6,963 bases of DNA. Origin: an uncultured Clostridia bacterium (lineage in GTDB: Bacteria; Bacillota; Clostridia; TANB77; CAG-508). The DNA is taken from NCBI GenBank assembly GCA_947629805.1, contig CANRFE010000067.1, positions 1-6,963 of the forward strand. The letters run 5' to 3'. Position 1 is the first letter of the stretch. Every line of letters begins with the position of its first letter. Positions 1-5,072 of this stretch are shown here, in pieces. The translations under genes and the position numbers were made by a program. The notes under the pieces are model-generated. The model was not told the origin of the DNA. It saw only the letters and a program-made list of their open reading frames with translations, and made no database searches.

Positions 1-1196
1 ATAGTACAGGCCAAGAAGGTGGAGGAACAACCGGAAATGTAGAGAAAATAGATAAAGATCCACCAGTAGTAGAAGCTTCTACAAATGCAACAAGTAATAC
101 AATTCATATAAAAGCAAGTGATGGAGCAAGTGGAATAATAGGATATGCAATAACCCAAGATACTAATACACCAGAAACATTTGAAAATCATGAAAATACA
201 AAAGACTTAGAAGTAAGTGTAGAAAATAAAACACAAAACACAACATATTATGTATGGGTAAAAGATGAAGCAAAAAATATAAGTGCTTATAAAGAAGTAA
301 CAACAGAAAAGGTAACAGGCTTAGTGAAAGGTTCGAACTTAACATTTGAGTATAGCCCAGATGACTGGACAAACGAAACAGTAACTGTAACAGCAAAAGT
401 AAAAGGTATCGATTTAGCAGCAAAAGGCTATAAACTACAAACAAAGAAAGATACAGGAGCATGGGAAGAAAAAGCAATACAAACTTTCACAGCAAATGGA
501 ACAGTATATGCAAGGTTAGTAGATAGTACAAAACAAGAAGGGGAAAGTGCAAGTGCAAATGTAGACAAAATAGAAAAAGAAGAGCCAAAAGAAGCAACCA
601 TTACAATTAGTGGAGAAATAAAACAAAGCAGTTTACCAGTTACATTAAAAGCAGAAGTCACACATGCAGATGAAAAAAGTGGAGTCAAGATAGAAGCATG
701 TAAATATATGTTAAATACAAGTAATAAAACATTAGGAACGACGGCAGATGTTTATACAGGAGGAACCTTTAAACAAAATGGAGAAGAAATCGAACTAAAA
801 CCAGATAATGTAGGTAGTTGGTATTTACATATTTTAACGATAGATAATGCAGGAAATGCAAAAGAAACGATAAAAGGTCCAATAACTATTATAGATGAAA
901 CTCATACGCATGAAGAAGAGTGCAAAAATTATGTAACTAAATCTACTACTATAACTACAACTGTTAGCGTATCAAATATTAGTGAGCAGGGTTGGGATGA
1001 AAGCAAGGGAATTGTGTATAGGTATTTTACATGTAATTACTGTGGTTGGAGAGGCGGAGCATCAGGAGCAACGATGTATGATTTGCCATCTTCTATGAGT
1101 CATACCTGTACTAAGTACCCTACAACTGTTACTGAGTGGGATGGCACATATAAATGTGGTTACACAGAAGAAAATGTTTATAAAATTAGCTATTAA
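1..1196 (+). CDS. Repetitive Ig-like surface/secreted protein, 3' part (5' end outside window)
   Basis: The reading frame is open from base 3 to the TAA at 1194-1196 (397 visible residues). A GTG at 324 lies inside it, but the sequence upstream is equally protein-like in the same frame, so I treat the gene as truncated by the window edge and not as starting there. The visible part holds three Thr/Lys/Glu-rich modules of Ig-like or Fn3-like character: residues about 21-108 (with TYYVWVKDEAKN), about 110-195 (WTNETVTVTAKV and VYARLVDS), and about 196-298 (GSWYLHILTIDNAGN). The linker at residues 1-21 recurs at 175-195 with 11 of 21 residues identical, so the protein is built of repeated units. 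Residues 299-397 are different: Cys/His-rich, with H301, H303, C307, C344, C347, H367, C369 and C385. No LPXTG motif or C-terminal membrane anchor is visible. The role is probably adhesion or a cell-surface function (inference); the ligand is unknown. The signal peptide, if any, lies upstream of the window. Confidence 0.8.
   Translation, partial: STGQEGGGTTGNVEKIDKDPPVVEASTNATSNTIHIKASDGASGIIGYAITQDTNTPETFENHENTKDLEVSVENKTQNTTYYVWVKDEAKNISAYKEVTTEKVTGLVKGSNLTFEYSPDDWTNETVTVTAKVKGIDLAAKGYKLQTKKDTGAWEEKAIQTFTANGTVYARLVDSTKQEGESASANVDKIEKEEPKEATITISGEIKQSSLPVTLKAEVTHADEKSGVKIEACKYMLNTSNKTLGTTADVYTGGTFKQNGEEIELKPDNVGSWYLHILTIDNAGNAKETIKGPITIIDETHTHEEECKNYVTKSTTITTTVSVSNISEQGWDESKGIVYRYFTCNYCGWRGGASGATMYDLPSSMSHTCTKYPTTVTEWDGTYKCGYTEENVYKISY
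3..587 (+). repeat. Coding repeat: linker motif at 3-65 recurs at 525-587
   Basis: Codons at 3-65 encode a linker beginning STGQEG and ending KIDKDPP. Codons at 525-587 encode STKQEG through KIEKEEP. Eleven of 21 residues are identical, and the spacing is exactly 174 codons. This marks the period of a tandem module in the surface protein. More copies would be expected upstream of the window. Confidence 0.6.
897..1193 (+). other. Cys/His-rich C-terminal domain with shifted codon usage, possible metal site
   Basis: This segment of the surface protein (residues 299-397) holds five of the six cysteines visible in the protein. The order is H-x-H-x3-C (301-307), C-x2-C (344-347), H-x-C (367-369) and a final C385 in KCGY. 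Such paired Cys/His spacing suggests a structural zinc site or disulfides; this is inference. By hand count, threonine is coded by act in 9 of 17 cases here but in only about 3 of 41 cases in the preceding modules, where aca dominates. The codon shift suggests that the tail has a separate origin from the repeats. Confidence 0.5.
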
Positions 1197-1300
1197 AGTT
1201 ATATAAGAAATATAGAAAGTACAACAAACAATGCAAATTAGTACATCGCCATGATAGATTATGCAAGTGCTTAGGATTTTGAAACTAAGTTTAAATAAGG

Positions 1301-1332
1301 ACAAGGACATATCTTTTCAGATATGTCCTTGT
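1301..1332 (+). terminator. Perfect 14-bp hairpin after the surface protein gene, probable terminator
   Basis: ACAAGGACATATCT (1301-1314) pairs perfectly with 1319-1332 across a four-base TTTC loop. It lies 105 bases after the stop codon and upstream of the next promoter, as expected for a transcription terminator. The sequence after it (ATTATGTAAAAG) lacks a real U-run, so intrinsic termination may be weak or the hairpin may serve mainly to stabilise the 3' end. The rest of the 1197-1473 gap holds the promoter described separately and no convincing gene. Confidence 0.5.
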
Positions 1333-1374
1333 ATTATGTAAAAGCAATTTACTTTATCTTAAATCCTTTTTTAG

Positions 1375-1403
1375 TAGACAATTTTTTTTTATAATGGTAT
1401 AAT
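1375..1403 (+). promoter_or_regulatory. Sigma-A-type promoter with extended -10, upstream of the P-loop/Asp23 gene
   Basis: The -35 element TAGACA (1375-1380) is separated by exactly 17 bases, mostly a T-run, from TATAAT (1398-1403). A TG at 1395-1396, one base before the -10, makes an extended -10. Transcription should start near 1410, leaving a leader of about 65 bases before the GTG at 1474. This is the only convincing promoter before the P-loop protein, cmk and plsC genes and probably drives all three. Confidence 0.75.
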
Positions 1404-1457
1404 ACAAAACAGAAAAAATAAGTATAGTATAATAGCAAATTAAAAGAAAGAAAAAAA

Positions 1458-1465
1458 GAGGAGAG
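1458..1465 (+). promoter_or_regulatory. Ribosome binding site that supports the GTG start at 1474
   Basis: GAGGAGAG ends eight bases before the GTG. No in-frame ATG occurs until codon 22, which would delete the P-loop, so this site supports GTG as the start. An AGGTGA string at 1472-1477 overlaps the GTG itself and cannot serve that start. Confidence 0.65.
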
Positions 1466-1473
1466 AAAAACAG

Positions 1474-2331
1474 GTGAATAAAATAAGAGTTTTGGCTTTT
1501 GTAGGACCATCTGGCACAGGCAAAAGTTATCGCGCACAAATGGTAGCAGGGGAAAATAATATTTCTTATATTATTGATGATGGTTTACTTGTAAATGGGA
1601 ATGAAGTTGTAGCAGGAGAATCAGCAAAAAAAGCCCCAACAAAAATAGAAACAGTAAAACATGCTGTTTTTATAGATGAAAAAGAACGAAAAGAAATGAT
1701 AAAGGCAATTAAAAAATATAAACCAGAGTCTATTTTAATTTTAGGAACTTCCGATGGTATGGTAGAAAAAATAGCAGAGAATTTAGAACTTCCTAAAATT
1801 CAAAAAACAATTTATATTGAAGATGTAGCTACAGAAACAGAAATGGAAACCGCAAGGAATATTCGTCAAACACAAGGAAAACACGTAATACCAGTACCTA
1901 CTTTTGAAATAAAAAAAGATTTTTCAGGTTATATTTTAGACCCTTTGCAAATATTCAAATCAAAAGGAAATGGAAACCAACCATATATTTCAGAAAAATC
2001 TATCATTCGACCAACATTTAGTTATTTAGGAAACTTTACTATATCCGATACCGTCTTTCGCCAAATTGTGGAATATTTAGCAAAAAAAGAGGAAGGAATA
2101 GCCAAAGTCATTCGAACCAGAATTGAAAATTATGGAGAGGGACCTTCCATTTATATGGAAATTAGTGTTGTATATGGACACAATGTAATTAAAGAATTAA
2201 AAGAATTTAAAGAAAAAAGTATAAAAGAAATTGAGAAACTAACTACTATGAAAGTGCAAAAAATAACAGTTATTGCAAAATCAATTAGCATGCCTGTTTT
2301 TGGGGACGGAGGAAAAAAACAGGTTAAATAA
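1474..2331 (+). CDS. P-loop ATP-binding protein with C-terminal Asp23/Gls24-like domain
   Basis: This 285-residue cytoplasmic protein starts at GTG. Residues 1-18 form a beta strand followed by a classic Walker A motif, GPSGTGKS (11-18), so it should bind a nucleotide. A characteristic block follows (YIIDDGLLV at 32-40, AGESAKK at 47-53, then AVFIDE at 64-69, which could act as Walker B), and ESILILGTSDG (85-95) looks like a second core strand. Residues about 180-272 resemble the Asp23/Gls24 (DUF322) family, known from envelope-stress and cell-envelope proteins: ISDTVFRQIVEYLA (190-203), then ISVVYGHNVIKELKEF (230-245) and TTMKVQKITVIAKSI (257-271). Family standing is by pattern recognition only. 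There are no signal peptide or membrane segments. Residues 274-284 are encoded exactly by one arm of an inverted repeat, so the tail looks added. The gene precedes cmk by 93 bases. Its function is unknown; nucleotide-dependent signalling or envelope homeostasis is a guess. Confidence 0.85.
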   Translation: MNKIRVLAFVGPSGTGKSYRAQMVAGENNISYIIDDGLLVNGNEVVAGESAKKAPTKIETVKHAVFIDEKERKEMIKAIKKYKPESILILGTSDGMVEKIAENLELPKIQKTIYIEDVATETEMETARNIRQTQGKHVIPVPTFEIKKDFSGYILDPLQIFKSKGNGNQPYISEKSIIRPTFSYLGNFTISDTVFRQIVEYLAKKEEGIAKVIRTRIENYGEGPSIYMEISVVYGHNVIKELKEFKEKSIKEIEKLTTMKVQKITVIAKSISMPVFGDGGKKQVK

Positions 2332-2409
2332 AAGTAGAGTATTAAATAGAAATATAAATGTTAAGGGGAACGGAGAAACCTGTTTTTTTCCTCCGTCCCC
2401 AAAAACAGG
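2293..2409. repeat. 33-bp perfect inverted repeat (REP/MITE-like) joining the P-loop gene end and the cmk leader
   Basis: The left arm 2293-2325 and right arm 2377-2409 are perfect reverse complements over 33 bases, with a 51-base loop. Each arm is itself a partial palindrome, CCTGTTTTT and AAAAACAGG flanking a 13-base core; the left core contains GGGGACGGAGG. The GC-rich core stands out in AT-rich surroundings. The left arm runs in frame through codons 274-284 of the upstream gene, whose stop lies in the loop. The right arm ends one base before AAGGAG (2411-2416), the cmk ribosome binding site. There is no U-run after it, so it is not a standard terminator. Palindromes with GGGGACGG-type cores recall the REP-like elements of Clostridia that are moved by IS200/RAYT-type transposases (inference from memory). 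No transposase gene is in the window. Confidence 0.85.
2365..2400 (+). promoter_or_regulatory. Alternative local hairpin in the cmk leader
   Basis: GGGGAACGGAG (2365-2375), a degenerate copy of the repeat core, can pair with CTCCGTCCCC (2391-2400). This gives 10 base pairs with a single bulged A (2370) and a 15-base loop. It uses the same right-arm bases as the 33-bp hairpin, so the two structures exclude each other in RNA. The CUCC at 2391-2394 is also complementary to GGAG in the cmk ribosome binding site. Whether this regulates cmk is unknown; it may only be a remnant of repeat duplication. Confidence 0.4.
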
Positions 2410-2424
2410 TAAGGAGAAAAAATT

Positions 2425-3096
2425 ATGGCATTTATTGTTGCAATAGATGGACCAGCAGGTACAGGAAAAGGAACGATTACAAAATTATTAGCAAAAGAAA
2501 TGGGTTTAGTGAATATTGATACAGGTGCAACCTATCGTTGTGTTGCGCTATATATGCTTCAAAATGCAATTGCATTACAAGAAAAAAATAAAATTATAGA
2601 TTCTTTAGCAAACATTCATATCGATATGAAAAATGAAGAGGGAGAACAAACTATTTTTCTAAATGGAAAAAATGTAACAAATGAAATTAGAAGTAAAGAA
2701 GTAACAAAAATTGTCTCGCAAGTATCTTCTATTAAAGAAGTGCGTTTTGCTATGGTAGAGGTACAACGAAATTTGGCAAAAGGAAAAGATGTGATTATGG
2801 AGGGAAGGGATATTACGACTTATGTTTTCCCTCATGCAGATGTAAAAATTTATTTAGATGCTGACGAAAAAGAAAGAGCAAAAAGAAGATACAAAGAAAT
2901 GCAAGAAAAGGGAATAGAAATGTCCTATGAAGAGGTCTTAAAAAATATTCAAATACGTGATAAAAATGATAAAGAAAAAGAAATAGGAGCCTTAAAGATA
3001 GCAGAGGATGCTACTTATGTAGATACTACTTTTTTAACAATACAAGAAGTAAAAGAAAAAGTAAAACAGATAATCGAAGAGAAAAGAGGCAAATAA
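2425..3096 (+). CDS. cmk: Cytidylate kinase (CMP/dCMP kinase)
   Basis: Cmk phosphorylates CMP and dCMP with ATP, recycling pyrimidine nucleotides for RNA, DNA and CDP-lipid synthesis in the cytoplasm. The 223-residue length is normal. Visible family marks are the P-loop GPAGTGKGT (9-17), DTGATYR (32-38), EIRSKEV with R89 (87-93), EGRDI (126-130), DVKIYLDADEKERAKRR (139-155) and the lid IQIRDKND (175-182) followed by AEDATYVDTT (193-202). Most bacterial enzymes have GKST in the P-loop; this one has GKGT. In the lid, the position matching E. coli Arg188 is Lys185, and the usual Pro before Leu is Ala189. These are conservative changes, so activity is still expected. The ATG follows AAGGAG (2411-2416) by eight bases. 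The leader contains the inverted-repeat structure, a possible control point. The plsC gene begins one base after the stop. Confidence 0.95.
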   Translation: MAFIVAIDGPAGTGKGTITKLLAKEMGLVNIDTGATYRCVALYMLQNAIALQEKNKIIDSLANIHIDMKNEEGEQTIFLNGKNVTNEIRSKEVTKIVSQVSSIKEVRFAMVEVQRNLAKGKDVIMEGRDITTYVFPHADVKIYLDADEKERAKRRYKEMQEKGIEMSYEEVLKNIQIRDKNDKEKEIGALKIAEDATYVDTTFLTIQEVKEKVKQIIEEKRGK

Positions 3097-3097
3097 A

Positions 3098-3694
3098 ATG
3101 AAGAATATTTTAAGACAGATATTAAAAAAGATAGTAGAAGGTGCTATTTTTCTTTATTGCAAAATTGTACATAGAGTGAAAATTGAAGGAACAGAAAATA
3201 TTCCAAAAGAAGGCGCACTTATTTTTTGTGGAAATCACAGAAGCTTTTTAGATCCACCATTAATGAAAGTAACCGCTACAAGAGAAACTCATTTTTTGGC
3301 AAAAGAAGAATTATATAAAAACCCATTTCTTGCTTTTTTAGGTTGGGTATTTGAGGCAATACCAGTAAAAAGAGATGCAAAAGATATTAATGCAATTAAA
3401 TCTTCGTTAAAGTATTTGAAAAAAGGAGAAAGCATTGCACTATTTCCAGAGGGAACAAGAAATGGTCTTGCCAAAGGTGAAAAAGTAAAGGACGGAGCCG
3501 CCTTCTTTGCTATAAGAAGTGGAGCAAAAGTAGTACCAGTAGGAATTTCAGGAAAAACAGGAGCATTTTCCAAAATCACCATTCGTTATGGAAAAGCTTT
3601 GGATTATAGCAATTATAAGCAGGCAGAAGAAAAAGAAGCATTGGAAATAGTAACAAAAGATATTATGGATCATATTTTAGCACTTACAAAATAG
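3098..3694 (+). CDS. plsC: 1-acyl-sn-glycerol-3-phosphate acyltransferase (PlsC family)
   Basis: PlsC enzymes transfer an acyl group to lysophosphatidic acid to make phosphatidic acid, the precursor of membrane phospholipids, at the inner face of the membrane. The 198-residue protein shows the four acyltransferase motifs: NHRSFLD (46-52, the catalytic H-x4-D pair H47/D52), IPVKRD (88-93), FPEGTRN (116-122) and VVPVGI (145-150). A hydrophobic N-terminal stretch (about 12-25) may anchor it to the membrane. The start is one base after the cmk stop, with its ribosome binding site AGAGG (3085-3089) inside the cmk coding end, so translational coupling is likely. A cmk-plsC pair is a common Firmicutes arrangement. 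The exact acyl substrate cannot be read from the sequence. A strong hairpin terminator follows five bases after the stop. Confidence 0.92.
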   Translation: MKNILRQILKKIVEGAIFLYCKIVHRVKIEGTENIPKEGALIFCGNHRSFLDPPLMKVTATRETHFLAKEELYKNPFLAFLGWVFEAIPVKRDAKDINAIKSSLKYLKKGESIALFPEGTRNGLAKGEKVKDGAAFFAIRSGAKVVPVGISGKTGAFSKITIRYGKALDYSNYKQAEEKEALEIVTKDIMDHILALTK

Positions 3695-3698
3695 GAGA

Positions 3699-3735
3699 TA
3701 AAAGGGGAAGAAAGAAATTTATACTTCCCCTTTTA
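3699..3735 (+). terminator. Rho-independent terminator after plsC
   Basis: TAAAAGGGGAAG (3699-3710) pairs over 12 bases with CTTCCCCTTTTA (3724-3735) around a 13-base loop. The right arm ends in TTTT, giving a short U-run. It closes the P-loop protein, cmk and plsC operon and lies before the strong promoter of the S1 gene. Confidence 0.8.
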
Positions 3736-3778
3736 GAATGCAATTTTAAGTATTTCAGTAAAAAATAATAAAATTATG

Positions 3779-3807
3779 TTGACAATAAAAATAGATTGCT
3801 ATATAAT
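3779..3807 (+). promoter_or_regulatory. Perfect-consensus sigma-A promoter for the S1 gene
   Basis: TTGACA (3779-3784) and TATAAT (3802-3807) match consensus in all 12 positions with the ideal 17-base spacer. Transcription should start near 3814 and give a leader of about 65 bases. Such a strong promoter suits a highly expressed translation gene and probably also serves typA downstream. Confidence 0.9.
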
Positions 3808-3855
3808 AAAATAGTTAAAAATGTACTATTGCTAAAACAAGTAATATATAGCAAT
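3795..3855. repeat. 11-bp inverted repeat spanning the -10 element and leader, with a third half-site
   Basis: ATTGCTATATA (3795-3805), which overlaps the -10, is the exact reverse complement of TATATAGCAAT (3845-3855). A further ATTGCTA lies between them at 3828-3834 and can pair with TAGCAAT (3849-3855) in the leader RNA. The arrangement could be an operator or a leader hairpin. AT-rich sequence makes chance matches fairly likely, so this is tentative. Confidence 0.35.
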
Positions 3856-3868
3856 TTACTAGAAAAAC

Positions 3869-3874
3869 AGGTGA
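3869..3874 (+). promoter_or_regulatory. AGGTGA ribosome binding site of the S1 gene
   Basis: No AGGAGG is present before the ATG at 3879. AGGTGA (3869-3874) matches the complement of the 3' part of the anti-Shine-Dalgarno region (GGAGGTGATC) and lies four bases from the start. The GTG inside it (3871) is out of frame with the gene, so it is not an alternative start. Confidence 0.65.
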
Positions 3875-3878
3875 AAAT

Positions 3879-4979
3879 ATGGAAGAGGAAAAAGAGTTAT
3901 CTTTTAAAGAATTATATGAAGAGTCTTTTCAAGAAACAAAATTGGGAAAAATAGTAACAGGAACAATTATTAGTATTACACCACAAGGAGAAATTTTTGT
4001 AGATATTCATTATAAAGCAGATGGCATTATTCCTAAAAAAGAATATAGTGATGAAGAAAATGCAAATCCACAAGAGGGGTTTCAAATAGGAGACCGCATT
4101 ACAGCTGTTGTCTTAAAACAAAACGATGGCTTAGGCAATGTTCTATTATCTTATAAACGTTATAAAGCACAACAAGAAAGAAAAGAGTTAGAAGAAAAAG
4201 TAGAAAATAAAGAAATTATAGAATCAGAAGTAGTACAAGTAACAGAAAAAGGGCTTATTACTATAATAAATGCAAATCGAGTGTTTATTCCAATGTCTTT
4301 GTCTGGAATACCAAGAGGAGAAGATATAAATTCTCTAAAAGGTAAGAAAGTAAGATATCGCATTGTAGAATACGATAAAAAGAATAATCACATTATTGGT
4401 TCTATTCGTAGTGTATTAGAAGAAGAAAAAAAGCAAAAACAAGAAGAATTCTGGCAGAATGTAGAAGTAGGAAAAGAATATGAAGGAAAAGTAGCAAGCT
4501 TAAGTTCTTATGGTGCTTTTATTGATTTAGGAGAAGTACAAGGTTTGCTTCATGTATCCGAAATTTCGTGGGACAGAAATACAAAACCAAGTGATGTTTT
4601 AGCACAAGGGCAACTTATAAAAGTAACTGTCTTAGAATTAGATAGAGAAAATAAGCGCTTAAAGTTAAGTTATTCAGGAAAAGGACCTAACCCATGGAAT
4701 AACATAGAAGAAAAATATCATGTAGGGGATATTGTAAAAGGAAAAGTAGTCAAATTTATGCCATTTGGTGTATTTGTAGAGCTAGAACAAGGAATCGAAG
4801 GGTTAGTACATATTTCGCAAATTACAGAAAGGAAAATAACAAAACCAGAAGAAGAATTAAAATTGAACCAACATGTAAATGCCAAAATTATTGGTATGCA
4901 CATAGAGGAAAAAAGAATAGAACTTTCTATTAAAGAATTAGAAGGAACATCCAACGAATATAAAGAAGAATTAGGGTAA
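3879..4979 (+). CDS. rpsA: Four-domain S1 RNA-binding protein (ribosomal protein S1 homologue)
   Basis: This 366-residue protein has four S1 (OB-fold) repeats, at about residues 23-95, 112-178, 196-266 and 281-354. Repeats 3 and 4 are canonical (GAFIDLGEVQGLLHVSEIS at 212-230, GVFVELEQGIEGLVHISQI at 297-315). Repeats 1 and 2 are more divergent. Charged, Glu/Lys-rich linkers separate them (about 96-110 and 180-192). It should bind mRNA and assist translation initiation or RNA handling. Firmicutes proteins of this four-repeat size (B. subtilis YpfD type) are shorter than the six-repeat E. coli S1, and their ribosome association is less certain, so the symbol is by homology. Many Clostridia carry ispH just before or fused to this gene; here there is none, and the gene has its own consensus promoter. 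The short Glu-rich N terminus is normal. The typA gene follows after 93 bases, possibly in the same transcript. Confidence 0.9.
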   Translation: MEEEKELSFKELYEESFQETKLGKIVTGTIISITPQGEIFVDIHYKADGIIPKKEYSDEENANPQEGFQIGDRITAVVLKQNDGLGNVLLSYKRYKAQQERKELEEKVENKEIIESEVVQVTEKGLITIINANRVFIPMSLSGIPRGEDINSLKGKKVRYRIVEYDKKNNHIIGSIRSVLEEEKKQKQEEFWQNVEVGKEYEGKVASLSSYGAFIDLGEVQGLLHVSEISWDRNTKPSDVLAQGQLIKVTVLELDRENKRLKLSYSGKGPNPWNNIEEKYHVGDIVKGKVVKFMPFGVFVELEQGIEGLVHISQITERKITKPEEELKLNQHVNAKIIGMHIEEKRIELSIKELEGTSNEYKEELG

Positions 4980-5008
4980 AAAAGAAAAATTGAAAAAATA
5001 GGAAAATC

Positions 5009-5046
5009 CAGAAGAAGGAAGAAATTTATTTTACTTCCAACTTCTG
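5009..5046 (+). terminator. Imperfect hairpin between the S1 gene and typA, weak terminator or attenuator
   Basis: CAGAAG and GGAAG (5009-5021) pair with CTTCC and CTTCTG (5034-5046), interrupted by an AA/AA mismatch, around a 12-base loop. The following ATTTCTAATG is only mildly U-rich. I found no good promoter between it and typA, so partial read-through is likely. Its inner part resembles the plsC terminator. Confidence 0.45.
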
Positions 5047-5072
5047 ATTTCTAATGTAAAGGGGAAAATAAG

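Noticed and set aside
324..326. GTG as the start of the surface protein gene
   Set aside because: The frame is open to the window edge and upstream residues 1-107 form a matching repeat module and linker, so this GTG is an internal valine.
163..477. Leu-rich minus-strand frame that resembles a membrane protein
   Set aside because: It is the antisense of the A-rich repeat coding sequence; the Leu/Phe richness comes from base composition, and no ribosome site or family match is apparent.
1270..1289. Short inverted repeat CTTAG/CTAAG before the 1301 hairpin
   Set aside because: Only five paired bases, expected by chance in AT-rich sequence.
1428..1433. Second TATAAT downstream of the main promoter
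   Set aside because: The sequence 17 bases upstream (CAAAAC) is not a -35 element, and there is no extended -10; the 1375-1403 promoter is clearly better.
1062..1537. Minus-strand frames over the 1197-1473 gap
   Set aside because: They overlap the hairpin, promoter and both flanking genes, and their sequences look like composition-driven noise.
2293..2409. The 33-bp inverted repeat as an ordinary terminator
   Set aside because: The 51-base loop, the lack of a following U-run and the cmk ribosome site right after it do not fit an intrinsic terminator.
5029..5057. Possible promoter for typA (TTTTAC, 17 bases, TAATGT)
   Set aside because: Both boxes are poor, and the region overlaps the intergenic hairpin; co-transcription with the S1 gene is simpler.
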